A stretch of 64,000 bases of DNA from assembly GCF_036500425.1 (NCBI RefSeq), contig NZ_DASYCB010000038.1, positions 9,700-73,699 on the forward strand, given 5' to 3'. This stretch comes from Luteibacter sp036500425. Lineage in GTDB: Bacteria > Pseudomonadota > Gammaproteobacteria > Xanthomonadales > Rhodanobacteraceae. The position numbers and the translations under genes are program-made. Each line of letters starts with the position of its first letter. The stretch's first letter is position 1. Below are positions 34,420-42,039 of the stretch, in pieces. The notes under the pieces are model-generated. The model worked only from the letters and a program-made list of their open reading frames with translations, was not told where the DNA came from and searched no databases.

Positions 34420-35844
34420 TCAGAGCAGGGTTTCGCCCCACGCCTCCAGCTCATCGAGCAGGGGCAGGGGCGCGCCGGGTAGCAGGCGCAGGGTGGCCAG
34501 TTCGGTGCTGTAGTCAGCCAGGGTCAGTGTGGTCAGCGGGCCCTGGCGGGTGAGTCGATCCACGCGGAAGGCTTCCCAGCGGTCGTGTTCGTCGACGGTC
34601 AGCGTATCCGGCCAGTTGCGGGCGCGGTAGCGGAACAGCAGCTCGGCATAACGCGGATCGCGAAAGGTGAAACGGCCGCTGCCCAGTTGCCCGGGCGGCG
34701 TGGCGCGCACTTCAGAAAGCAGGCGGCGATCGGCATCGGGCAGGAAGCCGCCATACAGCGCGAGCTCCGGATCGCCAGCCGGCGGCATGTCCGCGGCGGC
34801 ACCGTAGACCCGGCGCAACTTCTCCGCCAGGCCCGGGGCCTCACGCAGCATCGCCAGGTGCCGGTCGACGAGGGCCATGTCCAGGCCCAGCCGGGCATGG
34901 TCCACGCCCTTCAGCACGGAAAGCGGTGCCAGCGCCGGCGCGTGGTTCGCACGGATGGTCCGCAGCGCGATCCGTTCCACGCCTTCGGGAAGATCGGCCC
35001 GCGAGGTGAATACGCGGTCGGCGATATCGCCGGGCTCCAGGCTGAGCAGGTCGGTCGGGTCCACGCTGAGGTCGTAGACGATGACTTCGCCGGCCCGCGA
35101 CGGGTGAACGGATAGCGGCACGACCACGGTCAGGCATTGCCGGCTGGCCGGGTAGCGCGACGAGACGTGCACGACCGGTGTCATCGCCGCCACGTCGAGC
35201 ATCTCGAACACCCGCTGCTTGCGGCGCAGGCCGAAGTACCATTCCCACAGCTTGGGCTGGTGGGTGCGGATGAGCCGGGCCAGGCCGATCAGCGCTTCCA
35301 CATCGGAGAGTGCATCGTGGGCGCGATCCTGCTTCAGCTGGTTGGCGGCGGCCAGGTGCTCGAGCTTGAAGCTCGGCGTGCCGTCTTCACGCGTAGGCCA
35401 GGTGATCCCATCGGGCCGCAGCGCCTGGCACAGGCGGACCAGATCGATCAGGTCCCAGCGTGAATTGCCGTTCTCGTATTCACGGGCGTACGGCTCGTAG
35501 AAATTGCGATAGAGCAGGTGGCGGGTGAACTCATCGTCGAAGCGCAGCGAGTTGTAGCCGACGCCGCAGGTGCCCGGCATGGCCAGCTGTTCATGCACCA
35601 CGGCGGCAAAATCCGCCTCGGAGAGGCCTTCACGCTCGGCCCGCTGCGGGGCGATACCCGTGATCAGGCACGCGGCCGGCTGCGGCGGCATATCGCGCGG
35701 CGGCTTGCAGTACACCATGACCGGCTCGCCGACGATCTCAAGGTGGGCATCGGTGCGGATGCCGGCGAACTGGCTGGGACGGTCCCGCCGCGGGTCGGCG
35801 CCAAAGGTCTCGTAGTCGTGCCAGAAGAAGGTCGGTTCGGCCAT
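34420..35844 (-). CDS. sbcB: Exodeoxyribonuclease I
   Basis: 474 residues, matching the ~475 of E. coli ExoI, a 3'-to-5' single-strand DNA exonuclease used in recombination and mismatch repair. DEDD motifs: Exo I FFWHDYETFGADP, Exo II with GYNSLRFDDEF, Exo III with AHDALSDVEALI. SH3-like and helical C-terminal regions follow. The start MAEPTFFWHDYETFG is chosen because the family begins only a few residues before the first acidic motif; a longer in-frame reading to 35892 adds a Pro-rich tail without support. Confidence 0.95.
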   Translation of the reverse strand: MAEPTFFWHDYETFGADPRRDRPSQFAGIRTDAHLEIVGEPVMVYCKPPRDMPPQPAACLITGIAPQRAEREGLSEADFAAVVHEQLAMPGTCGVGYNSLRFDDEFTRHLLYRNFYEPYAREYENGNSRWDLIDLVRLCQALRPDGITWPTREDGTPSFKLEHLAAANQLKQDRAHDALSDVEALIGLARLIRTHQPKLWEWYFGLRRKQRVFEMLDVAAMTPVVHVSSRYPASRQCLTVVVPLSVHPSRAGEVIVYDLSVDPTDLLSLEPGDIADRVFTSRADLPEGVERIALRTIRANHAPALAPLSVLKGVDHARLGLDMALVDRHLAMLREAPGLAEKLRRVYGAAADMPPAGDPELALYGGFLPDADRRLLSEVRATPPGQLGSGRFTFRDPRYAELLFRYRARNWPDTLTVDEHDRWEAFRVDRLTRQGPLTTLTLADYSTELATLRLLPGAPLPLLDELEAWGETLL

Positions 35845-35906
35845 CCGGGCATGATCGCATGCGGGGGGAGGGCGAGGTAGACTGACCAACACTCAAAGGA
35901 GCCCTC

Positions 35907-36473
35907 ATGACACCAGCGCACGAAGACAACCTCATCTGGATCGACCTTGAGATGACCGGGCTGGATACGGACAACGATTCCATCCTGGAGATCGCCACGG
36001 TCGTGACGGACAAGGATCTCAAGGTGCTGGCCGAGGGACCGGTGTTCGCCATCAGCCACAGCGATGCCCGCCTGCAGCAGATGGATGCCTGGAACCGCAA
36101 CCAGCATGGCCGCTCGGGCTTGTGGCAGCGCGCCGTGGAATCCGACGTCTCGCCGGAGGAAGCGGAGAAGGCCACCATCGCCTTCCTGCAGAAGTGGGTG
36201 CCCGCGGGCAAGTCGCCGATGTGCGGCAACTCGATCTGCCAGGATCGTCGCTTCCTGCATCGCGAGATGCCGGCGCTGGAGCGCTACTTCCACTACCGCA
36301 ACCTCGACGTCTCCACGCTGAAGGAGCTGTCGCGCCGCTGGTCGCCGGAGATCGCGAAGGGCTTCTCGAAGGATTCGGCGCATACCGCGCTGTCCGATAT
36401 CCGCGATTCCATCGAAGAACTCGCCTACTACCGCCGCTTCATGGGCCAGATCGCCGGCACACAGCAGGGCTGA
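35907..36473 (+). CDS. orn: Oligoribonuclease
   Basis: 188 residues; degrades 2- to 5-nt RNAs, including the pGpG left by cyclic-di-GMP hydrolysis. DEDDh motifs: WIDLEMTGLD, the central GNSICQDRRFL, and HTALSDIRDSIEEL. Strong ribosome site AAAGGAG. folP begins three bases after the stop. Divergent from sbcB. Confidence 0.96.
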   Translation: MTPAHEDNLIWIDLEMTGLDTDNDSILEIATVVTDKDLKVLAEGPVFAISHSDARLQQMDAWNRNQHGRSGLWQRAVESDVSPEEAEKATIAFLQKWVPAGKSPMCGNSICQDRRFLHREMPALERYFHYRNLDVSTLKELSRRWSPEIAKGFSKDSAHTALSDIRDSIEELAYYRRFMGQIAGTQQG

Positions 36474-36476
36474 ACC

Positions 36477-37382
36477 ATGGTCGCCAACCTCTTCGCCACG
36501 ACGCTTGACTGCAATGGCCGCGCGCTGGTGCTGGATCGCCCGCGCGTCGCGGGCATCATCAACGTGACGCCGGATTCGTTCTCCGATGGCGGCCAGCACA
36601 CCACGCTGGAAGCCGCCTACGCGCATGCCATGCGGCTCGCGGAAGAGGGCGCCGACCTGCTCGACATCGGCGGCGAATCCACCCGCCCGGGTGCCGACGA
36701 TGTATCGGCCGAGGAAGAAATTCGCCGGGTCGTCCCGCTGATCGAACGCCTGGCCGCGGCGACGACACTGCCGATCTCGATCGATACGTCGAAGCCCGAG
36801 GTCATGCGCGCCGCCGTGGGCGCAGGTGCGGGCCTGATCAACGACGTGTTCGCCCTGCGCCGCGAAGGCGCGCTGGACGCCGCGGCGGAACTGCGCGTGC
36901 CAGTCTGCCTCATGCATATGCAGGGCGAGCCGCGTGGCATGCAGGATGATCCAAGCTACGACGACGTGGTCGGCGAAGTGCACCGGTTCCTCACCGACCG
37001 GTTGTTCGCCTGCGAACTGTCCGGTATTGATCGCAAACGTGTCCTCGTGGACCCGGGCTTCGGATTCGGCAAGAACCTGGAACATAACCTTGCCTTGCTG
37101 CGCGCCACCGCGCGTTTCGCCGAGCTCGGCGCCGGGGTGTTCATCGGCCTGTCGCGCAAGAGCATGATCGGCCAGCTTACGGGCCGCACCGACCCGGCCG
37201 CCCGCGCCGCCGGCTCCGTGGCCGCCGCCCTTATCGCCGCCCAGCGCGGCGCGGTGATCGTCCGCGCCCACGACGTGGCTCCCACGGTCGATGCCCTGAA
37301 GGTCTGGGACGCCGTCAAAGCCGGCGACACCGCCCCCCGCATCGACAAGCCCGCCATGCCCCGCTGGCCCGACGACGAATAA
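36477..37382 (+). CDS. folP: Dihydropteroate synthase
   Basis: 301 residues; joins p-aminobenzoate to dihydropterin pyrophosphate in folate synthesis, the sulfonamide target. TIM-barrel signatures: IINVTPDSFSDGG, DIGGESTRPGADDV, DPGFGFGKNLEHNL and LSRKSMIGQLTGR. Starts three bases after orn. No unusual residues are seen in the drug-binding loops on inspection. A REP-like hairpin lies 15 bases after the stop. Confidence 0.95.
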   Translation: MVANLFATTLDCNGRALVLDRPRVAGIINVTPDSFSDGGQHTTLEAAYAHAMRLAEEGADLLDIGGESTRPGADDVSAEEEIRRVVPLIERLAAATTLPISIDTSKPEVMRAAVGAGAGLINDVFALRREGALDAAAELRVPVCLMHMQGEPRGMQDDPSYDDVVGEVHRFLTDRLFACELSGIDRKRVLVDPGFGFGKNLEHNLALLRATARFAELGAGVFIGLSRKSMIGQLTGRTDPAARAAGSVAAALIAAQRGAVIVRAHDVAPTVDALKVWDAVKAGDTAPRIDKPAMPRWPDDE

Positions 37383-37397
37383 AGCCCCGGGGCCCTT

Positions 37398-37425
37398 GTA
37401 GGAGCGCGCAAGCGCGCCCCTACAC
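37398..37425. repeat. Hybrid REP hairpin
   Basis: A compact palindrome, TGTAGGAGCGCGC-AA-GCGCGCCCC-TACA. The first half is that of a forward copy and the second half that of a reverse copy, with one mismatch in the stem. It looks like an inverted pair from which the centre has been deleted. It lies between folP and glmM. Confidence 0.85.
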
Positions 37426-37510
37426 CTCAGCCATCTGGCCTGTCCGGGCGCAGGGGTTCCGGGGCACCCCGGGAGGGGTATGATCCCCGTCCCAGGAAGG
37501 AGTTAGCGCC

Positions 37511-38914
37511 ATGAGCGAACGTAAATACTTCGGAACCGACGGCATCCGTGGCCAGGTCGGCTCCTACCCGATCAGTGCCGATTTCATCCTGCGCCTGGGC
37601 CGCGCCGCGGGTGCCGTGCTGGCGCGCCGCCGCGCCGTCGACAACCGTCCCAGCGGCACCGGTCCGGATCGCCGCGACCATTCGCGCAAGGTCATGGTGG
37701 TGATCGGCAAGGACACCCGGGTCTCCGGCTACATGTTCGAATCCGCCCTTGAAGCCGGCCTGGTCGCCTCAGGCGCCGACGTGCGCCTGCTCGGCCCCAT
37801 GCCGACCCCGGGCGTGGCCTACCTCACCCGATCCCTGCGTGCCGATGCCGGCATCGTCATCAGTGCCTCGCATAACCCGCACCAGGACAACGGCATCAAG
37901 TTCTTTTCCGGCCAGGGCGAAAAGCTCGACGACGCGCTGGAGGCGGAGATCGAAGCCGAACTCGAGGCGGAATTCGCCACCGTGGCCTCCGAGGCGCTGG
38001 GCAAGGCCAAGCGCGTCGACGACGCGGTGACCCGCTACGCCGAGTTCTGCAAATCCACCGTGTCCGACGAGTTCTCGCTCAACGGCATGCGCATCGTGCT
38101 GGATTGCGCCCACGGCGCCACCTACCAGGTCGCGCCCAAGGTCTTCAGCGACCTCGGCGCCGAGGTCACCACGATCGGTGCCGAGCCCGATGGCCTGAAC
38201 ATCAACCGCGGCGTCGGCTCCACCTCGCCCGAGGCGCTGGCGCGCACCGTGGTCGAGAAGGGCGCCGACCTCGGCATCGCTTTCGACGGCGATGGCGATC
38301 GCGTGCGCATCATCGACAAGGACGGCACGGTCACCGATGGTGACGACATGCTCTATGTCATCGCCCGCCACTGGAAGCAGAAGGCGACGCTGCCCGGCCC
38401 GGTGGTCGGTACCCTCATGAGCAACTACGGACTACAGCGTGCGCTCAAGCAGCTGGAGATTCCGTTCATCCGCGCCAACGTTGGCGACCGCTACGTGCTG
38501 CAGCAGCTGAAGGAGCACGGCGGCATCCTCGGCGGCGAGACCTCCGGCCACGTCCTGTGCCTGGACCGCTTCACCACCGGCGACGGCATCGTCGCCGCCC
38601 TGGCCTTGCTTGAAACCCTTGCCGACACTGGCGAAACGTTCGCCGAGGCCCGCGCGGGGCTGGTCAAGTTGCCGCAGACCATGCTCAACGTCCGCGTCGA
38701 GGGCGCCAAGGCGGCGCTCGGCACGGACACGGTGAAACAGGCCCTGGCCGAGGTGGAAGCCGCGCTGGAAGGCCGTGGCCGCGTCGTACTGCGCGCCTCC
38801 GGCACCGAACCCCTGGTCCGGGTCACGATCGAGGCCGCCGATGCGGATGAAGTGAACCGGCTAGCGGGACAGCTCGCGGAAGCCGTAAAATCAGCAGCCC
38901 AGGCCACCGCCTGA
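37511..38914 (+). CDS. glmM: Phosphoglucosamine mutase
   Basis: 467 residues; converts glucosamine-6-P to glucosamine-1-P for UDP-GlcNAc, hence peptidoglycan and lipid A. Start motif KYFGTDGIRGQVG, phosphoserine loop VISASHNPHQDNGIKFF, metal loop FDGDGDRVR and C-terminal phosphate site RASGTEPLVRV are all present. About 20 extra Arg/Pro-rich residues (RRRAVDNRPSGTGPDRRDHS) lie after the first helix compared with the usual ~445-aa enzyme. Good AAGGAG site. Followed by a strong terminator. Confidence 0.96.
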   Translation: MSERKYFGTDGIRGQVGSYPISADFILRLGRAAGAVLARRRAVDNRPSGTGPDRRDHSRKVMVVIGKDTRVSGYMFESALEAGLVASGADVRLLGPMPTPGVAYLTRSLRADAGIVISASHNPHQDNGIKFFSGQGEKLDDALEAEIEAELEAEFATVASEALGKAKRVDDAVTRYAEFCKSTVSDEFSLNGMRIVLDCAHGATYQVAPKVFSDLGAEVTTIGAEPDGLNINRGVGSTSPEALARTVVEKGADLGIAFDGDGDRVRIIDKDGTVTDGDDMLYVIARHWKQKATLPGPVVGTLMSNYGLQRALKQLEIPFIRANVGDRYVLQQLKEHGGILGGETSGHVLCLDRFTTGDGIVAALALLETLADTGETFAEARAGLVKLPQTMLNVRVEGAKAALGTDTVKQALAEVEAALEGRGRVVLRASGTEPLVRVTIEAADADEVNRLAGQLAEAVKSAAQATA

Positions 38915-38932
38915 GCCCAAATCACGCCTCCG

Positions 38933-38962
38933 GCCGGCGCGGTCACCCCGCGCCGGCTTTTT
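38933..38962 (+). terminator. Rho-independent terminator of glmM
   Basis: A perfect 10-bp stem GCCGGCGCGG/CCGCGCCGGC with a five-base loop is followed by TTTTT, starting 19 bases after the glmM stop. Confidence 0.92.
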
Positions 38963-38986
38963 CATGCCCGAATGCAGGTCACCCCG

Positions 38987-39919
38987 ATGAAGAAGGTCCC
39001 CACCCTCGATATCCGCCGCTATGAGACCGATCGCGACGCGTTCGTCGCCGAACTCGGCGCCGCGTACCGCGAATTCGGCTTCTGCTGCATCAGCGGCCAC
39101 GGTATCCCCAAGGAAGCCATCGATGGCGCCTACGAGGCGTTCAAGGCGTTCTTTGCGCTGCCGGACGAGGTGAAGCGCAAGTACCACATCCCCGGTGGCG
39201 GCGGTGCCCGTGGCTACACCCCGTTCAAGGTGGAAACGGCGAAGGATTCGAAGTTCGCCGACCTGAAGGAGTTCTGGCACGTCGGTCGCGAGATCCCACG
39301 CGATTCGAAGTTCGCCGACGTGATGCCGCCCAACGTGTGGCCGGAAGAAGTGCCGTCGTTCAAGGAAGCCGGTTACGGCCTGTACCAGGCCCTGGATGAC
39401 CTGGGTTCGCGCGTGCTGCGCGCGCTGGCCCTGCACATCGAGCTGCCGGAGAACTTCTTCGCCGACAAGGTGAACGTGGGCAACTCCATCCTGCGCCCGA
39501 TCCACTACCCGCCGATCACCCAGACCGATGTGCCGAACGTCCGCGCCGGCGCGCACGAAGACATCAACTTCATCACCTTGCTGGTCGGCGCCAGCATGGC
39601 TGGCCTGGAAGTATTCAGTGACGGCGAATGGCTGCCGATCACCAGCGAAGGTGACGCGATCGTCGTGAACATCGGCGATATGCTCCAGCGCCTGACCAAC
39701 CACGTCTATCCCTCGACCACGCACCGCGTGACCAACCCGCAGGGCGATGCCGCGCGCAAGGCGCGTTATTCGGTGCCGTTCTTCCTGCACCCGAACCCCG
39801 ACGTGGTGCTGGATGTGCTGCCGTCGTGCATCACCCCGGAGAACCCGAAGCGTTACCCGGAGCCGATCACGGCGCACGAGTACCTTCAGGAACGTCTGCG
39901 CGAAATCAAGTTGATCTGA
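38987..39919 (+). CDS. Isopenicillin N synthase-like 2-oxoglutarate/Fe(II) oxygenase
   Basis: 310 residues of the non-haem iron dioxygenase superfamily. The DIOX_N part comprises DIRRYETDRDAFVAELGAAYREFGFCCISGHGI. The iron triad is AHEDINF (His, Asp) and THRVTNP (His), with the 2-oxoglutarate-binding RxS in ARYSVPFF. The substrate is unknown; homologues are often called IPNS family but do not make penicillin. The ATG at 38987 has AGGT upstream and the family N-terminus; an in-frame ATG at 38972 is too close to the glmM terminator. Confidence 0.88.
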   Translation: MKKVPTLDIRRYETDRDAFVAELGAAYREFGFCCISGHGIPKEAIDGAYEAFKAFFALPDEVKRKYHIPGGGGARGYTPFKVETAKDSKFADLKEFWHVGREIPRDSKFADVMPPNVWPEEVPSFKEAGYGLYQALDDLGSRVLRALALHIELPENFFADKVNVGNSILRPIHYPPITQTDVPNVRAGAHEDINFITLLVGASMAGLEVFSDGEWLPITSEGDAIVVNIGDMLQRLTNHVYPSTTHRVTNPQGDAARKARYSVPFFLHPNPDVVLDVLPSCITPENPKRYPEPITAHEYLQERLREIKLI

Positions 39920-39941
39920 CACCCTCTTAGCGGGTTTTTCA

Positions 39942-39971
39942 CCGGGAGGGCCGCACAGTCGGCTCTCCCGG
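39942..39971. other. Strong hairpin after the oxygenase gene
   Basis: Twelve-base arms CCGGGAGGGCCG and CGGCTCTCCCGG pair with one G-T wobble around a six-base loop. There is no T-run after it, although ACCC...GGGTTTTT, a weak terminator shape, lies just before (39920-39939). It may help end the oxygenase transcript or structure the leader of the small basic ORF that follows. Confidence 0.6.
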
Positions 39972-40002
39972 CAGCCGTTCCTCCTCCCCAGAGATCCCCG
40001 CC

Positions 40003-40122
40003 ATGACCTCCCGCCCGCGCTCGCAGGCCAAGCGCTTGTCACCCCAGAAAAAGGGCGCCACCCGTTCGGCCGCCCAGCGCGCCCGCCGCGCCCGCACCGT
40101 CAAGGCCCGCGGCCGCGCCTAA
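40003..40122 (+). CDS. Possible 39-aa Arg/Lys-rich small protein
   Basis: An ATG-to-TAA reading frame encodes MTSRPRSQAKRLSPQKKG and then an Ala/Arg-rich tail ending KARGRA, with about one third basic residues. The preceding AGAGA is a poor ribosome site. Size and composition resemble small nucleic-acid-binding or ribosome-associated peptides, but I recognise no family, and GC-rich DNA makes Arg/Ala frames by chance. The rest of the 39920-40253 gap holds a hairpin and a REP pair only. Confidence 0.4.
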   Translation: MTSRPRSQAKRLSPQKKGATRSAAQRARRARTVKARGRA

Positions 40123-40185
40123 GCGGTTGCGGTTGCGCCTCCGGCGCACTTCCGTCGGTCCGCGCGACGTTTTCGCACGCGGGCG

Positions 40186-40253
40186 ATCGCTTGCAAGCAA
40201 GCTCCTACACAAACCCTGCGCAGATCTCATGTAGGAGCGCGCTTGCGCGCGAT
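40186..40253. repeat. Inverted pair of REP-like palindromes, one divergent
   Basis: A divergent reverse copy at 40186-40209 (ATCGCTTGCAAGCAAGCTCC then TACA) shows compensating changes on both arms, so the stem is preserved. A standard forward copy lies at 40230-40253. The pair abuts the DMT transporter stop codon with no bases between. Confidence 0.85.
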
Positions 40254-41150
40254 TCACGGCGCGACAAGGTCGGAGGGCGCGGCCTTCTCACCCTTGTGCA
40301 GAAACGGGTGGGCGAAGACGGCGGCCAGGATCACCGTGACACCCAGGTAAAACGCCCACCCCAGCTCACGCTGCTCGCCGAGCAACGGAATGGCCAGCAC
40401 GATCGCATACACCGGCTCCAGGTTAGTCACCATCTGCGTCGCGAACGCCGAAAGGTGACGCAGCGCCGACAATGCCAGCGCGAACGGCAACAGCGTGCAG
40501 CCAAAGGCCAGTACCACCATCAGTACCGCATCGTGGCCGTTGGGCAACACGAACGCAGGCCCCGGGATGAACGGCGCCGCCAGCGTGAGAAACACCGTCC
40601 CGGCGCCCAACTCCACGCAGGTCACCGTCAACGAATCCGCGTGCTCGATGTAGCGCTTGTTCAACGCACCGAAGAACGCGACGAACAGCGCGGATAGCAC
40701 GCCAATCGCGAGACCCAGGTGCATGTCATCAGGCACGCCACCAGCGACCAGTGCCACGCCCGGGACCACGGCGGCACCGAGCAACAGCTCGCGCGCCTCG
40801 AACGGCCGCTTCGCGATCCACGGCTCGACCACCGAAAGGAAGGCAGGGCACATGGCGATACAGGTAGCCGCCACCGAGGCATTGGCCAGTTTGATCGCGC
40901 CGTAAAAGGTGAGCCAGTGCAACGCCACCACCACGCCTATGCCGGCATAGGTCATCAGCAAGCGCGGCGGCATCGCCCGGAGGCCGCGCCAGACGCGCGG
41001 CACGCAGAGCAGGGCGGCGGAGACCAGTAACATGCGCCACCACACCAGCGGCAGCGCCGCCAGGGTGATCAGCTTGCCGAGGATAGCCGTGAAGCCCCAG
41101 AGCAAGACGCAGAAGTGGATCTGGAAGAGGGCTTTGCGGGTCGGCGACAT
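40254..41150 (-). CDS. DMT superfamily (EamA) transporter
   Basis: 298 residues with ten hydrophobic helices arranged as two EamA repeats (QIHFCVLLWGFTAILGKLITL at the start; LGLAIGVLSALFVAFFGALNKRY beginning the second half). Members export amino acids, purines or other metabolites; the substrate is unknown. Monocistronic, flanked on both sides by REP pairs. The weak ribosome site leaves the start slightly uncertain. Confidence 0.9.
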   Translation of the reverse strand: MSPTRKALFQIHFCVLLWGFTAILGKLITLAALPLVWWRMLLVSAALLCVPRVWRGLRAMPPRLLMTYAGIGVVVALHWLTFYGAIKLANASVAATCIAMCPAFLSVVEPWIAKRPFEARELLLGAAVVPGVALVAGGVPDDMHLGLAIGVLSALFVAFFGALNKRYIEHADSLTVTCVELGAGTVFLTLAAPFIPGPAFVLPNGHDAVLMVVLAFGCTLLPFALALSALRHLSAFATQMVTNLEPVYAIVLAIPLLGEQRELGWAFYLGVTVILAAVFAHPFLHKGEKAAPSDLVAP

Positions 41151-41175
41151 CCGCGCACTTTACCCGACCCGCCCG

Positions 41176-41243
41176 TGTAGGAGCGCGCTTGCGCGCGATG
41201 GGGCTTGTCGTAAGCACTCATCGTGCGCAAGCGCGCTCCTACA
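41176..41243. repeat. Inverted REP pair that overlaps the hydrolase stop codon
   Basis: Forward copy 41176-41199 and reverse copy 41220-41243 (one base differs from consensus). The hydrolase stop codon TAG (41239-41241, minus strand) is part of the TGTAGG end of the second copy. Confidence 0.9.
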
Positions 41244-42039
41244 GGGGGTTGAGGAAGTTGAGGACGGCGGCGTTGAAGGTGCCGGGGCGTTGTAGGGGCG
41301 CGAAGTGGGTGACGTCGGGCAGGAGTTGAAATGTGGCGTTGGGCAGGGTGCGGGCCAGGTACTCGGCGTGGTCCCGGCGGATGAACTCGTCGCCTTCGCC
41401 AAGGACCACGTGCGTCGGTGCGCGGATCGTGGCGAGCTGAGTGGCGGTGTAGTCCGGCTGCGTGGACTGCATGGCTTGCACCGCCTCGAACACGTCATCG
41501 AAGCGTTCGGGATGGGGCGAGAGCCGGGCATACGTACTGCGGTGGTTTTCGAGGATTCGCCCGATCACGGGTGTGAACTCGAATGGCTTCACTCCACCCG
41601 GGTCAACGTTGCAGGCGAAGAAGAACAACCGTGACACGCGTTCCGGCGCCAGGTCGGCCAGGACCAGGCCGGTATCCGCGCCGTCGCTCCAGCCCACGAT
41701 CGGCGCGCTGGCTACACCTAAGCGGTCCATGATGGCCTCGACATCGCGCGCCATGCCGTCGTAGCGGAAGGGCTCGCCATTCCAGCCGCTGCGCCCCTGG
41801 CCGCGGCTGTCGATGACGATGGCCTGGTAGCCGTGGGCGACCAAGGCCGGGATCAGGTAGGCCCAGTTTTCGCTGCTGCCCATGCCGCCGTGGAGGAGTA
41901 TCACCGGTGCGCCCTTGCCGAACACGCCGTACCAGATCGTGTTGCCACCCCGTGCAAGCATGCCGTGCCGCAGCGGCACCGGCAGGGCGGGAACGCCTTC
42001 GGCTTGCAGAGTGGTGAGGTCGTCGTCGGTGAAGGGCAT
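41239..42039 (-). CDS. Alpha/beta hydrolase (probably an independent gene)
   Basis: From the Met at 42039 this is a complete 266-residue alpha/beta hydrolase: oxyanion region ILLHGGMGSSENW, nucleophile elbow GWSDGADTG, and the catalytic His in LLPDVTHFAPLQ. Substrate unknown. It is in frame with the upstream AsmA-type gene, with no stop between, but normal hydrolases begin about here and the join passes through an abnormal poly-G tract, so I think two genes were merged. The ribosome site before this ATG is poor. The TAG stop lies inside a REP-like repeat. Confidence 0.75.
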   Translation of the reverse strand: MPFTDDDLTTLQAEGVPALPVPLRHGMLARGGNTIWYGVFGKGAPVILLHGGMGSSENWAYLIPALVAHGYQAIVIDSRGQGRSGWNGEPFRYDGMARDVEAIMDRLGVASAPIVGWSDGADTGLVLADLAPERVSRLFFFACNVDPGGVKPFEFTPVIGRILENHRSTYARLSPHPERFDDVFEAVQAMQSTQPDYTATQLATIRAPTHVVLGEGDEFIRRDHAEYLARTLPNATFQLLPDVTHFAPLQRPGTFNAAVLNFLNPL

